Assembly (NCBI GenBank): GCA_002104985.1
Contig: MCGO01000038.1
Location: forward strand, 343,304-407,303
Direction: 5' to 3'
Source: Rhizoclosmatium globosum
Taxonomy: Eukaryota; Chytridiomycota; Chytridiomycetes; Chytridiales; Chytriomycetaceae
DNA length: 64,000 nt
A program made the translations under genes and the position numbers. The notes under the pieces are model-generated. The model worked only from the letters and a program-made list of their open reading frames with translations, was not told the origin of the DNA and did no database searches. The first letter of the stretch is position 1. Each line of letters opens with the position of its first letter. Below, piece after piece: positions 32,406 through 43,983 of this stretch.

Positions 32406-34114
32406 CTACTTTCTTTCTCCTTGAATAAACTTTGTCTTTTGCTGACCATTCGTGAGCTCCGGATGATAATGATACGAACTCGAAGTCTTTCCCGTCAATA
32501 TCATATCTGCAACATCTTTCCCTGTCTTACTACCCGCCAATAAAGCCCCATGAACATATCCAAAGTACTTGGCATGAGTATGCTCACCCGTGAACCACAA
32601 ACGATTAACAGGAGCTACCAAGTTTTCAAACTCTTCTTTGATCATTCCAATCGGCCAGTTTGAAAAAGTACCTCGGAAAAGTGGGTCATGATTCCAACGA
32701 GGAACTAATATGGCAATAGGTTCTGGTATATCCTGGCCATACATGTTACGTAAAACCGTCATCATTTCTTTTTGGGTTGCTTTATCAGTTTGTCGTTCAA
32801 TCCGAAACGCTACTTGATCTGTGACAGTACAAAGAAGCACATGGTCGTGTGGGAAGTACGGTTTGTACGCTTTTGCTTCCAAGTTATGCCAGTTGCAGTA
32901 TTCTCCCCGTCTATCTGCGCCGTACCAAATGAATTCGGTTTCATCTGGCCAGAATTTGTACGGAAACGCAATAAAAATTTTCGTGTAAGTTGCCATGTGG
33001 AACTGGTTGATGGCTTGGAGTTTCCAACTTGGAAGTGTGGGTGTGAATTTCACGTCGTGGTTTTGAAGTACGCCGAGGGAGAATGAACATATCACATAGT
33101 CTGCTGTGTAAGTTGAGCCATCCTTGCACTTTACAGTTACGCGAGATTGCTTTTCGATTGGAAGATCTAGTTGCAAGGACATTGCCGAGTCCGTCGCCGA
33201 CGTACCTTCGGCCCATACAATCTATTGTTAACGGTTAAATTAATTAAATGATATCGAGCATTAAACAACCTCTGTTACAACTTTGTTGAGAAGTAAGCGA
33301 TCGCTCCCATACCCCAAGCCTAACGCTTTTGCTTCTTCCTCCACAATATGCTGATACCCTCTTTGATCTGCAATGAAGTCAGAATCTTCACCAAAGTTTG
33401 TAAATGTCTTCAAATCCGCCGTATACTCAAACGAGGAGACATCGGGAGTCTCGGCTTGCTCGTAATCAAACGAGTTCCATTCAATACCTGGACGCCACGG
33501 TTAACTGCGTTCGAGTCAAGTAGGAAACGTTACTATTGTCCAATTCATTATCCGGATTCCAGCCAGCAATACGATATGCTGTTCTTAACGAAACGTCCAA
33601 GAGGTCTTTTTTAGTTCTTTCCTCAGCAATAGTACAAACGCTGTCAAACATGTTTGTGAAGACTTCCAGTCGTTCTTTGAATATGGTTTGGTCAGACGAT
33701 CCATCTTGACCACGATATGTGGTATTTGTAAAATCTGTTGCCGTATAAACCATATTGTATTTCTGAGCCAGTGGCATCACAGGGTTCTCGTCTCCCTGGG
33801 TTGAGCCAACTTGAGTCCACAAACTGCTTTTCAGCGCACAGAATCACCTTGTTCCCCAGCCCTTCAATCCAATTCCCACCGATTTCTACATATCTTCCAG
33901 AACCTGGCGGAAACTCAGCCTGTAAATTATGGATTAAATGTTGGCGCCTAGGCATCGATCAGACCTTATGAAGTCGGCCTCCTATTACGTCAGCTCTTCC
34001 TTCCAGAACAGTCACATCATTGATTCCAGCTTCCTTCAAGGCTTTCGCAGCAAATATTCCGCTTACACCTGCACCAAGAATAATCACGGAGGGGTTCGTT
34101 TTCGTGGTGGTCAT
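32406..34114 (-). CDS. FAD-dependent amine oxidase, polyamine-oxidase-like
   Basis: Five exons (33965..34114, 33848..33919, 33534..33795, 33270..33487, 32406..33221) encode 505 aa, about the size of yeast FMS1. Residues 9-20 hold the Rossmann GAGVSG; the early FAD-binding block continues to [26 protein letters not shown] is rebuilt across a 52-nt intron. [15 protein letters not shown] is a typical mid motif, and the C-terminus carries [23 protein letters not shown], the second flavin-binding stretch. It oxidises polyamines or related amines with H2O2 release. No signal peptide is visible and the C-terminus does not end in a peroxisomal SKL-type tripeptide (it ends ERK), so a cytosolic location is likely. 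Confidence 0.88.
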
Positions 34115-34252
34115 CACTTCTATGTACTTCTGGTGGGATACTTGACAATTTCAACTTTTTTCAACCATAATAATGAAATCAATAGTTGCAGCTGAAGCTA
34201 ATAATGATGGATAAAAGGGATCAATCAAAAAAGTTGTTTGATTCAAGCAAAG

Positions 34253-35756
34253 ATGAGGGTTGTTGTTGTCACAGCCGTTCTTGCCGCAGCGCTCTTCAGT
34301 CCGACCCTTTCGTATTCGGTCCGAGAAAACCAGTCTAGTATGAATCAGTTCATGTAAGCTTTTGGTGTGAGTTAGTTTTGACCCTTAATTGAGCAACGAC
34401 TTTGACAGCGCCCTTCCCTTGACAGCAACAGCCTCAAATCCAGCCAGTTCACAGCGAAGACAAAGCGAATTCGAAGTGAATCTGGCTCATGTTCGAAAGG
34501 GCTCGTTCTTCACTTCGATTACTCTGGGCACTCCTCCCCAGCCATTCAACATTGTTGTGGACACGGGAAGTGATAGACTGGTAAGCGATTTAGTACTGCT
34601 TAAGAACCTTAGTTGATCATACACGATGCACCAGTGGGTTCCATCGGTTGGTTGCTCAAGCTGTCCCTCAACTGGCCACAAGTACAATGCTGCAGCCTCG
34701 TCATCTTTCACGAACGCCACAACTTCTTCCACCCACGCTGTCATGACATATGGATCAGGAACAGTGAACGGAACACTCGCCACAGACACAGTTGTCTGGG
34801 GTCCTTCGACCATTCCAAACATGTTCTTTTATGTTGTCGACAGCCAGGATTCCACAATGGCGTACCACATGTCTCAATTTGGAGACGGAATTATGGGCTT
34901 TGTCTTTGCCGGCGGTCTTGACGGCCCAAATCACAGGGATTCTGTTTTATACCGAATGGCCTCGCAGAACCAAGTACCTCATTCAGTATTTAGTCTATGG
35001 TTAAATCAGTCAAGTGTATACGATGCGAATGAGCTGGACCCATATGGAGGCTGGATTATTCTTGGAGGAGCCGATAACAACCTTTACAATGGCAACTTTT
35101 CGTTTGTACCCGTTTCATCAGCGTCTTCGTACTACTGGGATATCGCTGTGACTGGAATCAGTGTCGCTGGAAGTTCCGTCATTGCTCCATCACTCACCAC
35201 AAATGCAATCGTCGATTCAGGAACATCAATCATTCTTATTGACTCCACCACGCTCACAAAGCTTATCCAGTCTCTTTCTGGATCACAACCTTCAAGTTTT
35301 CAATTTATTCCACAATACGGAGTCTACACGGTTCAGTGTCAAGTCGCAGCGACTCTTCCCGACATTTCCTTCGTTGTTGGAAAAGGCGTTACCCTCTCGT
35401 TTTCTGCTTCGGATTATATCACATACGATGCAGACACTCTTGAAAACTCTAATGTTTGTGAGCTTTCTATAAGGGCTTCAGGCGGAGAATGGATTCTTGG
35501 TAAGTCTGAACACTTCATACCCTCCTTTTGTTTACTGAACCCAAAACAAGGTTCTCCATTCTTGTACAAGTACTATACAGTATTTGATCTGAAGAACAAG
35601 CAAATCGGATTCGCGCATGCGACTGATGGGAAGACCGTTGGGAATGGAACTCTTCTTTCGGATGATATTCTTACCAAAGCCAAGCAAGCTAATGGTGCCC
35701 AGTCTCTTTCCAGCATTTGGCTACTAACTTTAACCAGCTTATTCTTTATTTTCTGA
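34253..35756 (+). CDS. Secreted, probably GPI-anchored aspartic protease (pepsin family)
   Basis: Four exons (34253..34353, 34394..34580, 34635..35499, 35551..35756), 452 aa. An N-terminal signal peptide is clear (MRVVVVTAVLAAALFSPTLS). The two catalytic triplets are DTG at about residue 90 and DSG at about 290, with the flap YGSGTVNG between. A hydrophobic C-terminus after a Ser-rich stretch (SIWLLTLTSLFFIF) suggests GPI attachment as in yapsins. The third intron (51 nt) is in frame and open, so an unspliced reading would add 17 residues. The first intron is only 40 nt. It faces the amine oxidase gene head to head, 138 bp apart. Confidence 0.87.
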
Positions 35757-35814
35757 TATTTCTTGATTCACATCGCCCCATGTTTCAAACTGCATTCACA
35801 TCTCATAAACGAGT

Positions 35815-36820
35815 CTATACATTTAAAAACTCATTCGCCAAGTCTTTTGTGGTCTTCTTCACTTTACCGCCGCCCAACCTTAAAATATGCAGTTTCTTAT
35901 CATCATTTGATGGGTGCGATGAGCAACTCTCCACGTCTGTACTTCTTATCATCCCTGGATCGCTGCTTGGTTTAGAAGTCCTATTTCCCATCGAGTCAAA
36001 CGCCATATCGGGTCTCAATAGTTCCAGCTTCATACTAACAAACGTACTCCCGATTCCAAAGAACGTTGCAAAACAAATGAATTGACTAACTGTGTGAATC
36101 ATGGTCAACACTGCATTCTCTCCGTTCACTTCATCCAGAAACTCTATCAACAAAAATGCACCTCCTCCCAACGTACCGATATACCCCAAAATAGAGTTTC
36201 TGAGGCCATATTTCGCAATAATCGCATATACCTGTGATTCTGCGGCATGCACTTCCCTCATTTGACGTATGTGAAATATGTAGCAATAGGAAAAGTAGAT
36301 TTCAAGTGAAATAACACAAAATCCCACGAAAACTTCAGAAAGAATAAACAACAGCTCCACAAGAACAGATTTCTCAAAGAATGTCACAATAACTGGTAAG
36401 CTGCAAAATACGATGGTAGAATACAAAAGATATTTAAACAACTTGTAAACTCGGCTTGAACTTTGAACCCGAAGAATCTCCTTAATAGAATAGATAAATC
36501 ATTTCAGAGAGTCCCAGAAAAAGGACGTTGAAAGTTAGACCAATGGCGGATGTACGGTGAGACATCTCGTAAAAGGCACGTGAGAGCGTTGTTGCTGCCC
36601 CTGTCAAAACGATTCCAAGTAATAACATGTTAGAGGTTGTGAAAACTGTGGTTATTGTTATTCGGTGGCCTTTGGCACGCATCTCCGTCACGAATATCGA
36701 GTGTAAAGCCCAAACTACGAGAATAATATCGACACCCACAAGTCCAAATAATGGTGCCCAGGTTTCAATCCTGGAAACGCTTGCTTCGCTTTGCGTTGCT
36801 TGGAGTGTTGAGTCCTGCAT
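35815..36820 (-). pseudogene. 7-TM membrane protein, disrupted paralogue
   Basis: Same family as the two intact genes to its right. The first part (36820 down to 36482) encodes TM1-3 and stops at FLGLSEMIYLFY. Comparison with 36992..38011 shows that 14 nt encoding the post-TM3 SWLRG loop are missing at about 36486. This shifts the frame into a TAA. The remaining frame (from about 36480 to 35815) still encodes TM4-7 and a normal C-terminus. Apart from this lesion the copy is well preserved, so inactivation looks recent. Confidence 0.75.
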
Positions 36821-36991
36821 CAGGGTTTAAAAATACAATGGTAGAAGGAGACTCCAATTGTTCTTCTTATATCATACCATCTTTGTTTGAATAAGCATTT
36901 AGGACATGAAACAGTTTATTGGTGTCCTCACCGTCAGTTTTTAAATTAAGGTTGTTTGATATGCGTATCAACGATCTAACTCATATGCATT

Positions 36992-38011
36992 TTATACATT
37001 TAAGAAGTCATTTGCTAAGTTTTTTGTAGACTTCTTGCCGTTGACATATCTTAAAATATGTACCTTTGTGTCACCTGAAGAACCACCCTTCCCTTCTGCA
37101 CTTCTTATCATGCCTGGTTTGCTGCCTGGATTTGCAGCTCCATTTCCCATCGAATCAAATGCCACGTCAGGCCTCAGCAATTCCAGCTTCATGATCACAA
37201 ACGTACTACCAATCCCAAAAAACATGGAATAACAAATTAACTGACTGATTGTGTGAATGTGGTTTAGAACTTCAGTCTCTCCATTAACTTCAATCAGAAA
37301 CTCTGAAAACAAAAATCCACCTCCTCCCAACATGGCAATGTAACCAAACAGAGCATTCCTGAGTCCATATTTCGCAATAATTGAATAAACTTGGGATTCA
37401 GCTGCATTGACTTCCCTCATTTGTCGGATATGTAGAATATAACAGAATGAAAAGTAAGTGTCAAGTGTAAGCACACAACAGCCTACAATGACTTCAGAAA
37501 GGACAAACAACAACTCGACAAAAATAGATTTGTCAAAAAAAGTCGTTATCACGGGTAAATTGCAAAACAAAATCGTGGAATACAAGACATATTCAAAAGC
37601 TTTGAAAACACGGCCCGAGCTTTGAATACGGAGAATCTCTTTCCCACGAAGCCATGAATAGAAAAGATACGTCATTTCAGAGAGTCCAAGAAAGAGAACG
37701 TTGAAGTTGAGGCTGATCGTATATGTACGGTGAGAACGTTCGTAAAAGGCCCGGGCGAGCGTTGAGGCTGTGCCTGTCGAAATTATTCCAAACAAGAATA
37801 TGTTTGGGGCTGTGCAAATGGTAGTGAGAGATATGTGATGGCCTTTGGCTCGTATCTCAGTCACGAAAATCGAGTATATTGCCCAAGCGAGGAGAAAAGT
37901 ATCGATACCAACGAGACCGAGTAATGGAGCCCACGTTTCAATCTTGGAAACGCTTGTAGTTTTTTGCGTTGCATTGAGGGACACGTCGTCCATTAGGTTT
38001 GAGTCAGACAA
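36992..38011 (-). CDS. Seven-transmembrane protein, tandem family member 2
   Basis: Intronless, 339 aa (or 333 from the second ATG, which aligns with the neighbour's start). Seven hydrophobic helices are visible at roughly 27-52, 62-88, 98-122, 136-160, 168-195, 215-240 and 252-278, followed by a 60-residue cytosolic-looking tail. Recurrent motifs are ETWAPL.GLVGID before TM1, SWLRGKEILR.QSS after TM3, HIRQMREVNAAESQVYSIIAKYGLRN between TM5 and TM6, and FFGIGSTF..MKLELLRP at TM7. The 7-TM topology suggests a receptor, but I do not recognise a known fungal GPCR class. Confidence 0.75.
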   Translation of the reverse strand: MSDSNLMDDVSLNATQKTTSVSKIETWAPLLGLVGIDTFLLAWAIYSIFVTEIRAKGHHISLTTICTAPNIFLFGIISTGTASTLARAFYERSHRTYTISLNFNVLFLGLSEMTYLFYSWLRGKEILRIQSSGRVFKAFEYVLYSTILFCNLPVITTFFDKSIFVELLFVLSEVIVGCCVLTLDTYFSFCYILHIRQMREVNAAESQVYSIIAKYGLRNALFGYIAMLGGGGFLFSEFLIEVNGETEVLNHIHTISQLICYSMFFGIGSTFVIMKLELLRPDVAFDSMGNGAANPGSKPGMIRSAEGKGGSSGDTKVHILRYVNGKKSTKNLANDFLNV

Positions 38012-38198
38012 TGGCGGTTTAAACTATCGTTGAAAAAAGTAGAAAAGCATACTTCCGATGAAAAGCATTATTTTGAATATTATTAAAGTGGTTGCAATTA
38101 TTTTTCTTACCGCATTCTATCTCAATCTAAGCCTCACACCAGGCTATACTTCGTAATTTTGTGCAGAAATGTTGCACCAGCTGGTTGCTGTATGAAGT

Positions 38199-39209
38199 CT
38201 ACACCTTCAAAAAATCGTTTGCCAAGTCTCTTGTGCTCTTTTTTACATTTACGCCTACTTTGAACATATAAACCTTTGTATCACCAGTTGATGAATTGTG
38301 AAGTACTGTTTCGGTGCTTTTCATCAATGCTAGTTTGCTGTCTGGTTTTACACGGACATTTCCCGCGAAGCCAAAGCCCATTTCAGGTCTCAACAATTCC
38401 AGCTTCAAGATCACAAACGTACTTCCAATCCCAAAGAACATTAAATAGCATATGAACTGGCCGAGTGTATGAATTATGTTCAGCGATGTACTCTCCCCAT
38501 TTACATCCATCATGAACTCAGTCAACAAATATCCACTAGCTCCAACAACAGCGATATATCCTAGTACAGCATTTCTAAGGCCATATTTTGCAATAATTGC
38601 ATAAATTTGGGATTCTGCCGCATTCACTTCCCTCATATCCCGGATGTGTAGAACATAGCAATACGAAAAGTAAGTGTCAAGGGCAAGCACACAGCTCCCA
38701 ACGCAAACAATAGACAGCACGAGCAGCAACTCCACATAGAACGACTTTGCAAAGAACGTCGTTATCGTTGGTAAAATGCAAAATACAATCGTGGAGTACA
38801 AGAGATATTCAAAAGATTGGAACACAATGCTCGAACTTTGAATCCGGAGAATCTCTTTCCCACGGAGCCATGAATAGAACAAGTAAGACATTTCAGAGAG
38901 GCCAAGAAAGAGTACGTTGAATGTACGGCTAATATTGGACGTACGGTTCGAAAGTTCATAAAAGGCGCGCGCAAGAGTCGTTGCTGTTCCTGTAGAAATA
39001 ATCGCAAATAAAAGTACGTTTGGGATTGTAAAAACGGTGGCAAGAGTGATTCGGTGGCCTTTGGCGTGCGTTTCGGTTACGAAGATCGTGTACAAGGCCC
39101 AAAACAGTAGTAAAGTGTCGATTCCTACGAGTCCAAAAAGTGGAGCCCAGTTTTCAATCCTTGGAACGCCTGCAGGAGTTTGTGTTGCAGTCAGGGGAAG
39201 ATCGTCCAT
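38199..39209 (-). CDS. Seven-transmembrane protein, tandem family member 3
   Basis: Intronless, 336 aa, same architecture and motifs as the gene at 36992..38011 (VGIDTLLLFWALY, SWLRGKEILRIQSS, IRDMREVNAAESQ, IIAKYGLRNA, FFGIGSTFVILKLELLRPE). The three copies are head to tail with 170-190 bp between them, a tandem array. The C-terminal tails differ more than the helices, as expected if tails couple to different partners; that is inference. Confidence 0.75.
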   Translation of the reverse strand: MDDLPLTATQTPAGVPRIENWAPLFGLVGIDTLLLFWALYTIFVTETHAKGHRITLATVFTIPNVLLFAIISTGTATTLARAFYELSNRTSNISRTFNVLFLGLSEMSYLFYSWLRGKEILRIQSSSIVFQSFEYLLYSTIVFCILPTITTFFAKSFYVELLLVLSIVCVGSCVLALDTYFSYCYVLHIRDMREVNAAESQIYAIIAKYGLRNAVLGYIAVVGASGYLLTEFMMDVNGESTSLNIIHTLGQFICYLMFFGIGSTFVILKLELLRPEMGFGFAGNVRVKPDSKLALMKSTETVLHNSSTGDTKVYMFKVGVNVKKSTRDLANDFLKV

Positions 39210-39312
39210 TGATTTAAGGAGTCGAACAATGTCGGAGTATAGAATTGGAAAGGATTCATTGTTACAAGTAGAGATGCGGAGTTTGTTTCTACTTATGTAA
39301 TAATCTTTAATA

Positions 39313-39892
39313 TTATAGAACAGAGGGTAATGAATTCACATCAACCACAATAGCAGTCACAACTCCCTCTTTTACAAGAACTAATCCCCCATCCTGTCTC
39401 AAGCACAATCCCGAGCTTTCTTTCGCCGCGGTATACCATCCCGCAAATCCTCCTACTAATGGCCCTAATGTATCACTCGTAATCAGAAAGTTCCCATCCG
39501 TCTGATATTCAAAATAGTACTTGTTGATGACGGATGATGTGGCTTGAACTGTTCCAGTCTGCCATATGGGAGTACTATCAGGTAGCATGTTTGTAGGGTC
39601 TCCAGAATACGCGACTAAGTTTCCATCAGCTGGTTTAACGTTTCAGTAAACGTGTAATAAAGTGATTCGGATCTGTTTCCGTACCTTGCATGGTTAAATA
39701 TGAGGGACCTGCTTTCATATAACTGCAGGGTTGGATTTTTTCTCCTCGAGAGAGACAGGTAAGGCTTCCGCCTGCTGCTGTAGTTCCAACTGATTGACAG
39801 TTATTTGGAATCGAGCGCATTTCAAGAACAGGTGCTGAGAGAATAATCGAAACTGCGGTTGTAAGAATCATCAAACATGGGAATAGAACCAT
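39313..39892 (-). CDS. Secreted bulb-type (B_lectin) lectin-domain protein
   Basis: Two exons (39685..39892 and 39313..39629), 174 aa. A signal peptide is visible (VLFPCLMILTTAVSIILSAP). Next comes a small Cys-containing stretch (CQSVG...LTCLSRGEKIQPCSYMKAG). A B_lectin-like repeat follows: YLTMQ-ADGNLVAYSGD, FEYQTDGNFLI and CLRQDGGLVLV, i.e. repeated x-DGN-L-x-x pattern. Such domains bind mannose-type sugars. It shares intron position and phase and a 317-nt second exon with the next gene. Confidence 0.75.
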
Positions 39893-40063
39893 TCTGGATG
39901 ATGATGTTGGGGAAAGTGTCTAAAAGAACGGATGTAACTTATTGTTTTCTGATTGGATGACACGTTCAACTGCGCCAAAAATAACTCTACACAAACAAAC
40001 AAAATTTGCTATATATTTTAACACCTTTATCACTGTATACAATTCCAAGAAAACCTCTGATGA

Positions 40064-40817
40064 TTACAAATCCCTCCGATGTCCCAAATCGACAACGACA
40101 CCCACAACATTAATCCCATTCACAAGTACAAGACCCCCATTCGTCAATAAACACAAATGCGTGCTCCCTTTCGCTGCTGGTGCAAATGTCCATGTATGCC
40201 CGGACAAAATCGGAGTGTCCCCTTTGTAAACGACAAAGTTTCCATCAATCTGGTAGTCGAATCGATACTTTGTGGAATATGCTGATGCAGGTTGGTTTGT
40301 TGATGTTGTCCAGAGTGGTGTGTTTGGGGTGATGGAGGCGGTGGTGGGATCTCCCTGGTAAACCACCACGTTTCCGTCGACTGGAAATGGTATAAGTTGA
40401 ATTGGAAAAGTGTTTTAGTACAGGATGCGATATATATAATATTGCAAGTTCAAGGAATGGGGCATGAGGGTCCAGGCAAAACTACGATTAATAATCATGA
40501 TTCCGTCGCAAGCAGGGGGCTGTATAATTCAGCGGTCCTCAAGAGTATATAGAGATATCATTACCTTGCATCGTCATATACACTGACCCTGCTTGTATAT
40601 AACTGCACTGAGGTATACTTTGTCCACGAGCTAAACACGTTCCGCCAACAGCCACAATTGGAGCTCCTACGGACTGGCATATATCAGAACGCTTTATCCG
40701 TGATAGCTGTGCATATTTTAGTGGAACAGCTGAAACGTGGATGCGACAGGCGATGTTGAGCAGAATCAAAAACAGCAGGAATGGTCGTGATAGTTGAGGT
40801 AATAGCATTTCCGCCAA
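40064..40817 (-). CDS. Secreted bulb-type (B_lectin) lectin-domain protein, second copy
   Basis: Two exons (40565..40817 and 40064..40380), 189 aa, with a longer intron (184 nt). Signal peptide (RPFLLFLILLNIACRIHVSA), the same CQSVG..GTCLARGQSIPQCSYIQAG block, and lectin repeats VDGNVVVYQGD, FDYQIDGNFVVYKGD and CLLTNGGLVLVNG. It is a tandem duplicate of the gene at 39313..39892. Confidence 0.75.
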
Positions 40818-41204
40818 GCTAACACAAGGCTTATGGTTGAATTGTTTAGTAGTTTTGATGAAGATACAGTATGCTGCTGGAGTTGTTTAGACGAAATTCG
40901 AAGCATATCTAGTAATTCTACAAGAAAGAAACGTACATTCAACTGTAGCCAATAATGAATGTGAGTATGAAATAAGGCTTGGGACTGTTATGAAGACCCC
41001 AAAGAACACGATGCTGTACTTTGGAACTTCTTTTGATTTTGATAGGAGGAATATGGATTGTCAAGGTCGCCAATCAGAGAATGTTCCGTTGACTTTGCTA
41101 GAGCCAAAAATGCTTATTCTTCCAATGTTGGAGGATGATTGAATTAGGTTGTTGATGAAAGGTGTCCCACGAAATCTCCTCTTGAAACCCAAGCTCTGAA
41201 TCCG
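40818..41204. other. Divergent promoter region between lectin and kinase genes
   Basis: 387 bp with no ORF of coding character. It should hold the promoters of the lectin gene (minus) and the kinase gene (plus). No recognised site stands out apart from a TTGGCG-containing stretch. Confidence 0.5.
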
Positions 41205-43921
41205 ATGGCCCCTTCATCGTCCTCATCTGCCTCAGTGCTGTCTCAGGACCAAGCAACACTCACTTCCATCTTAAGCACAATGAGCATAGAGAGCACTCAC
41301 AGCTCGGCAGACCAGGCAGACCAAGTAACCCCAAACCCAAACCAGTCCCACCTGATTAACCACTCACTTTCAACATAAAAACAGAACATTCGACACGCAA
41401 CATTCCTCACTTCAGAAATAGCCTCAAAAGTATCCTCAGTCGCAACAAACAAATCTTCACTGCGCCGCCTTTTGGATCGCTTTACTTTCCTCGCCTCCGC
41501 CGCCACGAAAGTCGCCGATTCTAACAGAAAACTGTTGATTTCATCGGCGCTGTTGGCTGCTGCAAAGAACTTGGTTGAAACAATTGAGAAACTGTCAAAT
41601 GCAAAGTTCATGTATTCATACGTGAACAAGGATACAATCAATTCCAGGATTGCAGTGCTTTCGCAGACATTGCATTCTATTGCGAATGATTTGTCGCTGG
41701 CTGTTCAGTTGGATCAGTCGGAGTGGGCTCAAGAGGATCGGGAGGATAGAAGACTTGACCTTGAGGAGCTGGATCATACGCTTCAGCATCTTGTGGATAA
41801 TGACTACAAGATTTTGAATGCCTTAGAATTGCAGAGGGTGGAATACTTGGAGGCGATTGATGCTCTTCAAAAGGGTCTTGTGGATCACATTCAGAAAATG
41901 ACGGCAGCAAATGGAGCCAGTAACTCCGATAAGGGGAAAAAAGTAGGAAAAGAAAAGGATATGGATCGAATCTTTATGGAAAGAGCGTTGGCCTGCTTGA
42001 GGAGGTGAGGTCTTCAAATAGTTATGGAATACGTTTCTTATATATGAGTTCAGATCAACCACAACAGATCCGACTTCTCCAACGGCTCCAACAACTCCTC
42101 CACCATGGACCCTCACCTCATGGGAAATCGATATTCACAGCCCTCCCATCGCAACTGGCGGTTTCGCCGAAGTCCTTTCAGCAACTTGGCTCTCACACAC
42201 TCGAGTCGCCATCAAACGCCTTCACTTAAAGCTAGAAACCTCTCGTCTCCGTCAAGACTTTCTTCGAGAAGTCAACACATGGCACCCGTTACGCCACCCA
42301 CACATTCTCCCACTTCTCGGTGCATGTGCGACCGCTGAACGGCCTTTCATGGTGATGCCTTTTATGGAGCGCGGTCACGCGCTGCAGTATCTTGATTCCG
42401 TACCGCAAGAAGACTTGGAACCACACGGTATTCGTGTTTTGTACCAAGTAAGTCTTGGAATGCAGTACCTACACTCCCGCGGCGTCGTACATGGAGACCT
42501 TAAAGCCGTCAACGTTCTCGTAAGTTCTCCCTTTGATTCCATCATCCTCCGTTCTCACAAACCACTTCACACAATTGAAAAGATCGACGCCCATGGAACC
42601 GCCCACATTGCAGACTTTGGTTTCGCATCCTTAAAGCAATTCACAACAACCCGAAAAACATCAGCAGCAGCAGCGTCATCTCAATCCTTCGGCGGAACTC
42701 TCCGCTGGATGTCTCCTGAACGACTCCAAGGAAGCCCGCTCTCACAACCAGTCGACACATACGCATTCGCAATGCTCGCTTACGAAATCGTATCGCACGG
42801 GGAAGTCCCACTCACTGAGATCCCGGACGCGTTGGTGTACCAAGCCGTTGTGCATAACAATGTTAGGCCGCAGTGGCCTTCTGGGAGCGCGTTTCGGAAG
42901 ACGGGACCGGCGGTTTGGAGAGTTATGCGGGCGTGTTGGGACGCGAATCCGATGGGACGGCCTGGATTTGGGAGTGTTGCTGAGAATTTGAGGGGGCTTG
43001 TTGGGAGTGAGAAGGGGAAGGGGAGGTCGCAACAGATTCGGGAGAATGAGGTGAACGGTGGTGGTGGGGTTCAGAGACAGAAAATGGTTGAAGATACTGC
43101 TGTTGAGAGGCTTGGAGGAGGGATGCTGAGGAAGGATGGGGAGGCCTTTGTGGCCCCTGGAAGCGTTACAGGGAAGGGAAGATTAAATGCGGAGGGAGAG
43201 CAGATGGATTTGAGCGTTGAAGATTTCAAGGGGTTAAAGTCTTTTGATGGTGGGTCTTGGGGTGCTCTGAGTAAGTTGACAGCTGAGGAATTCTCTTATA
43301 CTAACATTTCTGCTAATAGTCAATGATCTTCTCCCAATGTTTCCTGCACAGCAACAATATCGCATCCAGCAAGACATGCTTCTCTTTGGCCGATCTCTTG
43401 TCCTTCCGCTTTCTGACATTCAACGAACTCCTGAAAACACTGACTTTTGCGACTTCCTGTATACACTCAAACTTGCTGCTGGTTATGAAACATCTACTGT
43501 CCACTTTATCGAATTCATGGAAACACCGTCACGAACTCGTGGTGAACAGGTTGTGAAAGCAAACATTCACCTCGCGTTAAGTAAACTTGGTGGGAAAACA
43601 AAGTATTTAACAAGACGGAATGTTGGAGATGAAGTGGATTCAGGCTTGTTGAAGCAGAGGAGGGAGGCGGGGTTGTTGAGTGGATTATGGAATGCGTTCA
43701 GTGACTTATACAATAGCCCGATTTCATTGACGACTCCAACAATTGTGAGGACTAGTTTTGAGCAACGGAGTTCGGATAGTACTGCTGTTGACAGTCAGAG
43801 GGGATCTAACGCCGTTGGGAATGGCAAACTACTGAACCAGCCTTTTACATTTGGAGTAGGATCCTTGTTAAGCCAAGCTCCATCTGAGGGAGCTGGATCA
43901 TCGTCCAATGTTAGAACGTAG
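41205..43921 (+). CDS. Non-RD protein kinase (TKL-like) with N-terminal helical domain
   Basis: Four exons (41205..41324, 41385..42004, 42054..43270, 43320..43921) encode 852 aa. Residues about 60-240 are predicted helical with heptad-like Leu spacing (KLLISSALLAAAKNLVETIEKL; a LEELDHTLQHLV stretch; a LEAIDALQKGLV stretch). This resembles four-helix bundle adaptor domains of MLKL type; that is inference. The kinase domain follows: GGFAEVLSA glycine loop, VAIKRL, MPFM hinge, HGDLKAVN catalytic loop at 393-400, DFG at 434, and WMSPERL. The catalytic loop has HGD in place of HRD, so this is a non-RD kinase. After the kinase comes a Gly/Gln-rich linker and a roughly 200-residue tail with LLFGRSLVLPL. 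Cytosolic; no signal peptide. Confidence 0.82.
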
Positions 43922-43983
43922 AATGTTAATTAATTGGATTAAATAGTTCTACATTTGTTCCACCTTCTGTTTAAACATCAAAA

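Noticed and set aside
33796..33847. Apparent frameshift in the amine oxidase
   Set aside because: Explained by a 52-nt intron; the joined sequence restores the conserved GNxG..NPVxPLAQKY stretch.
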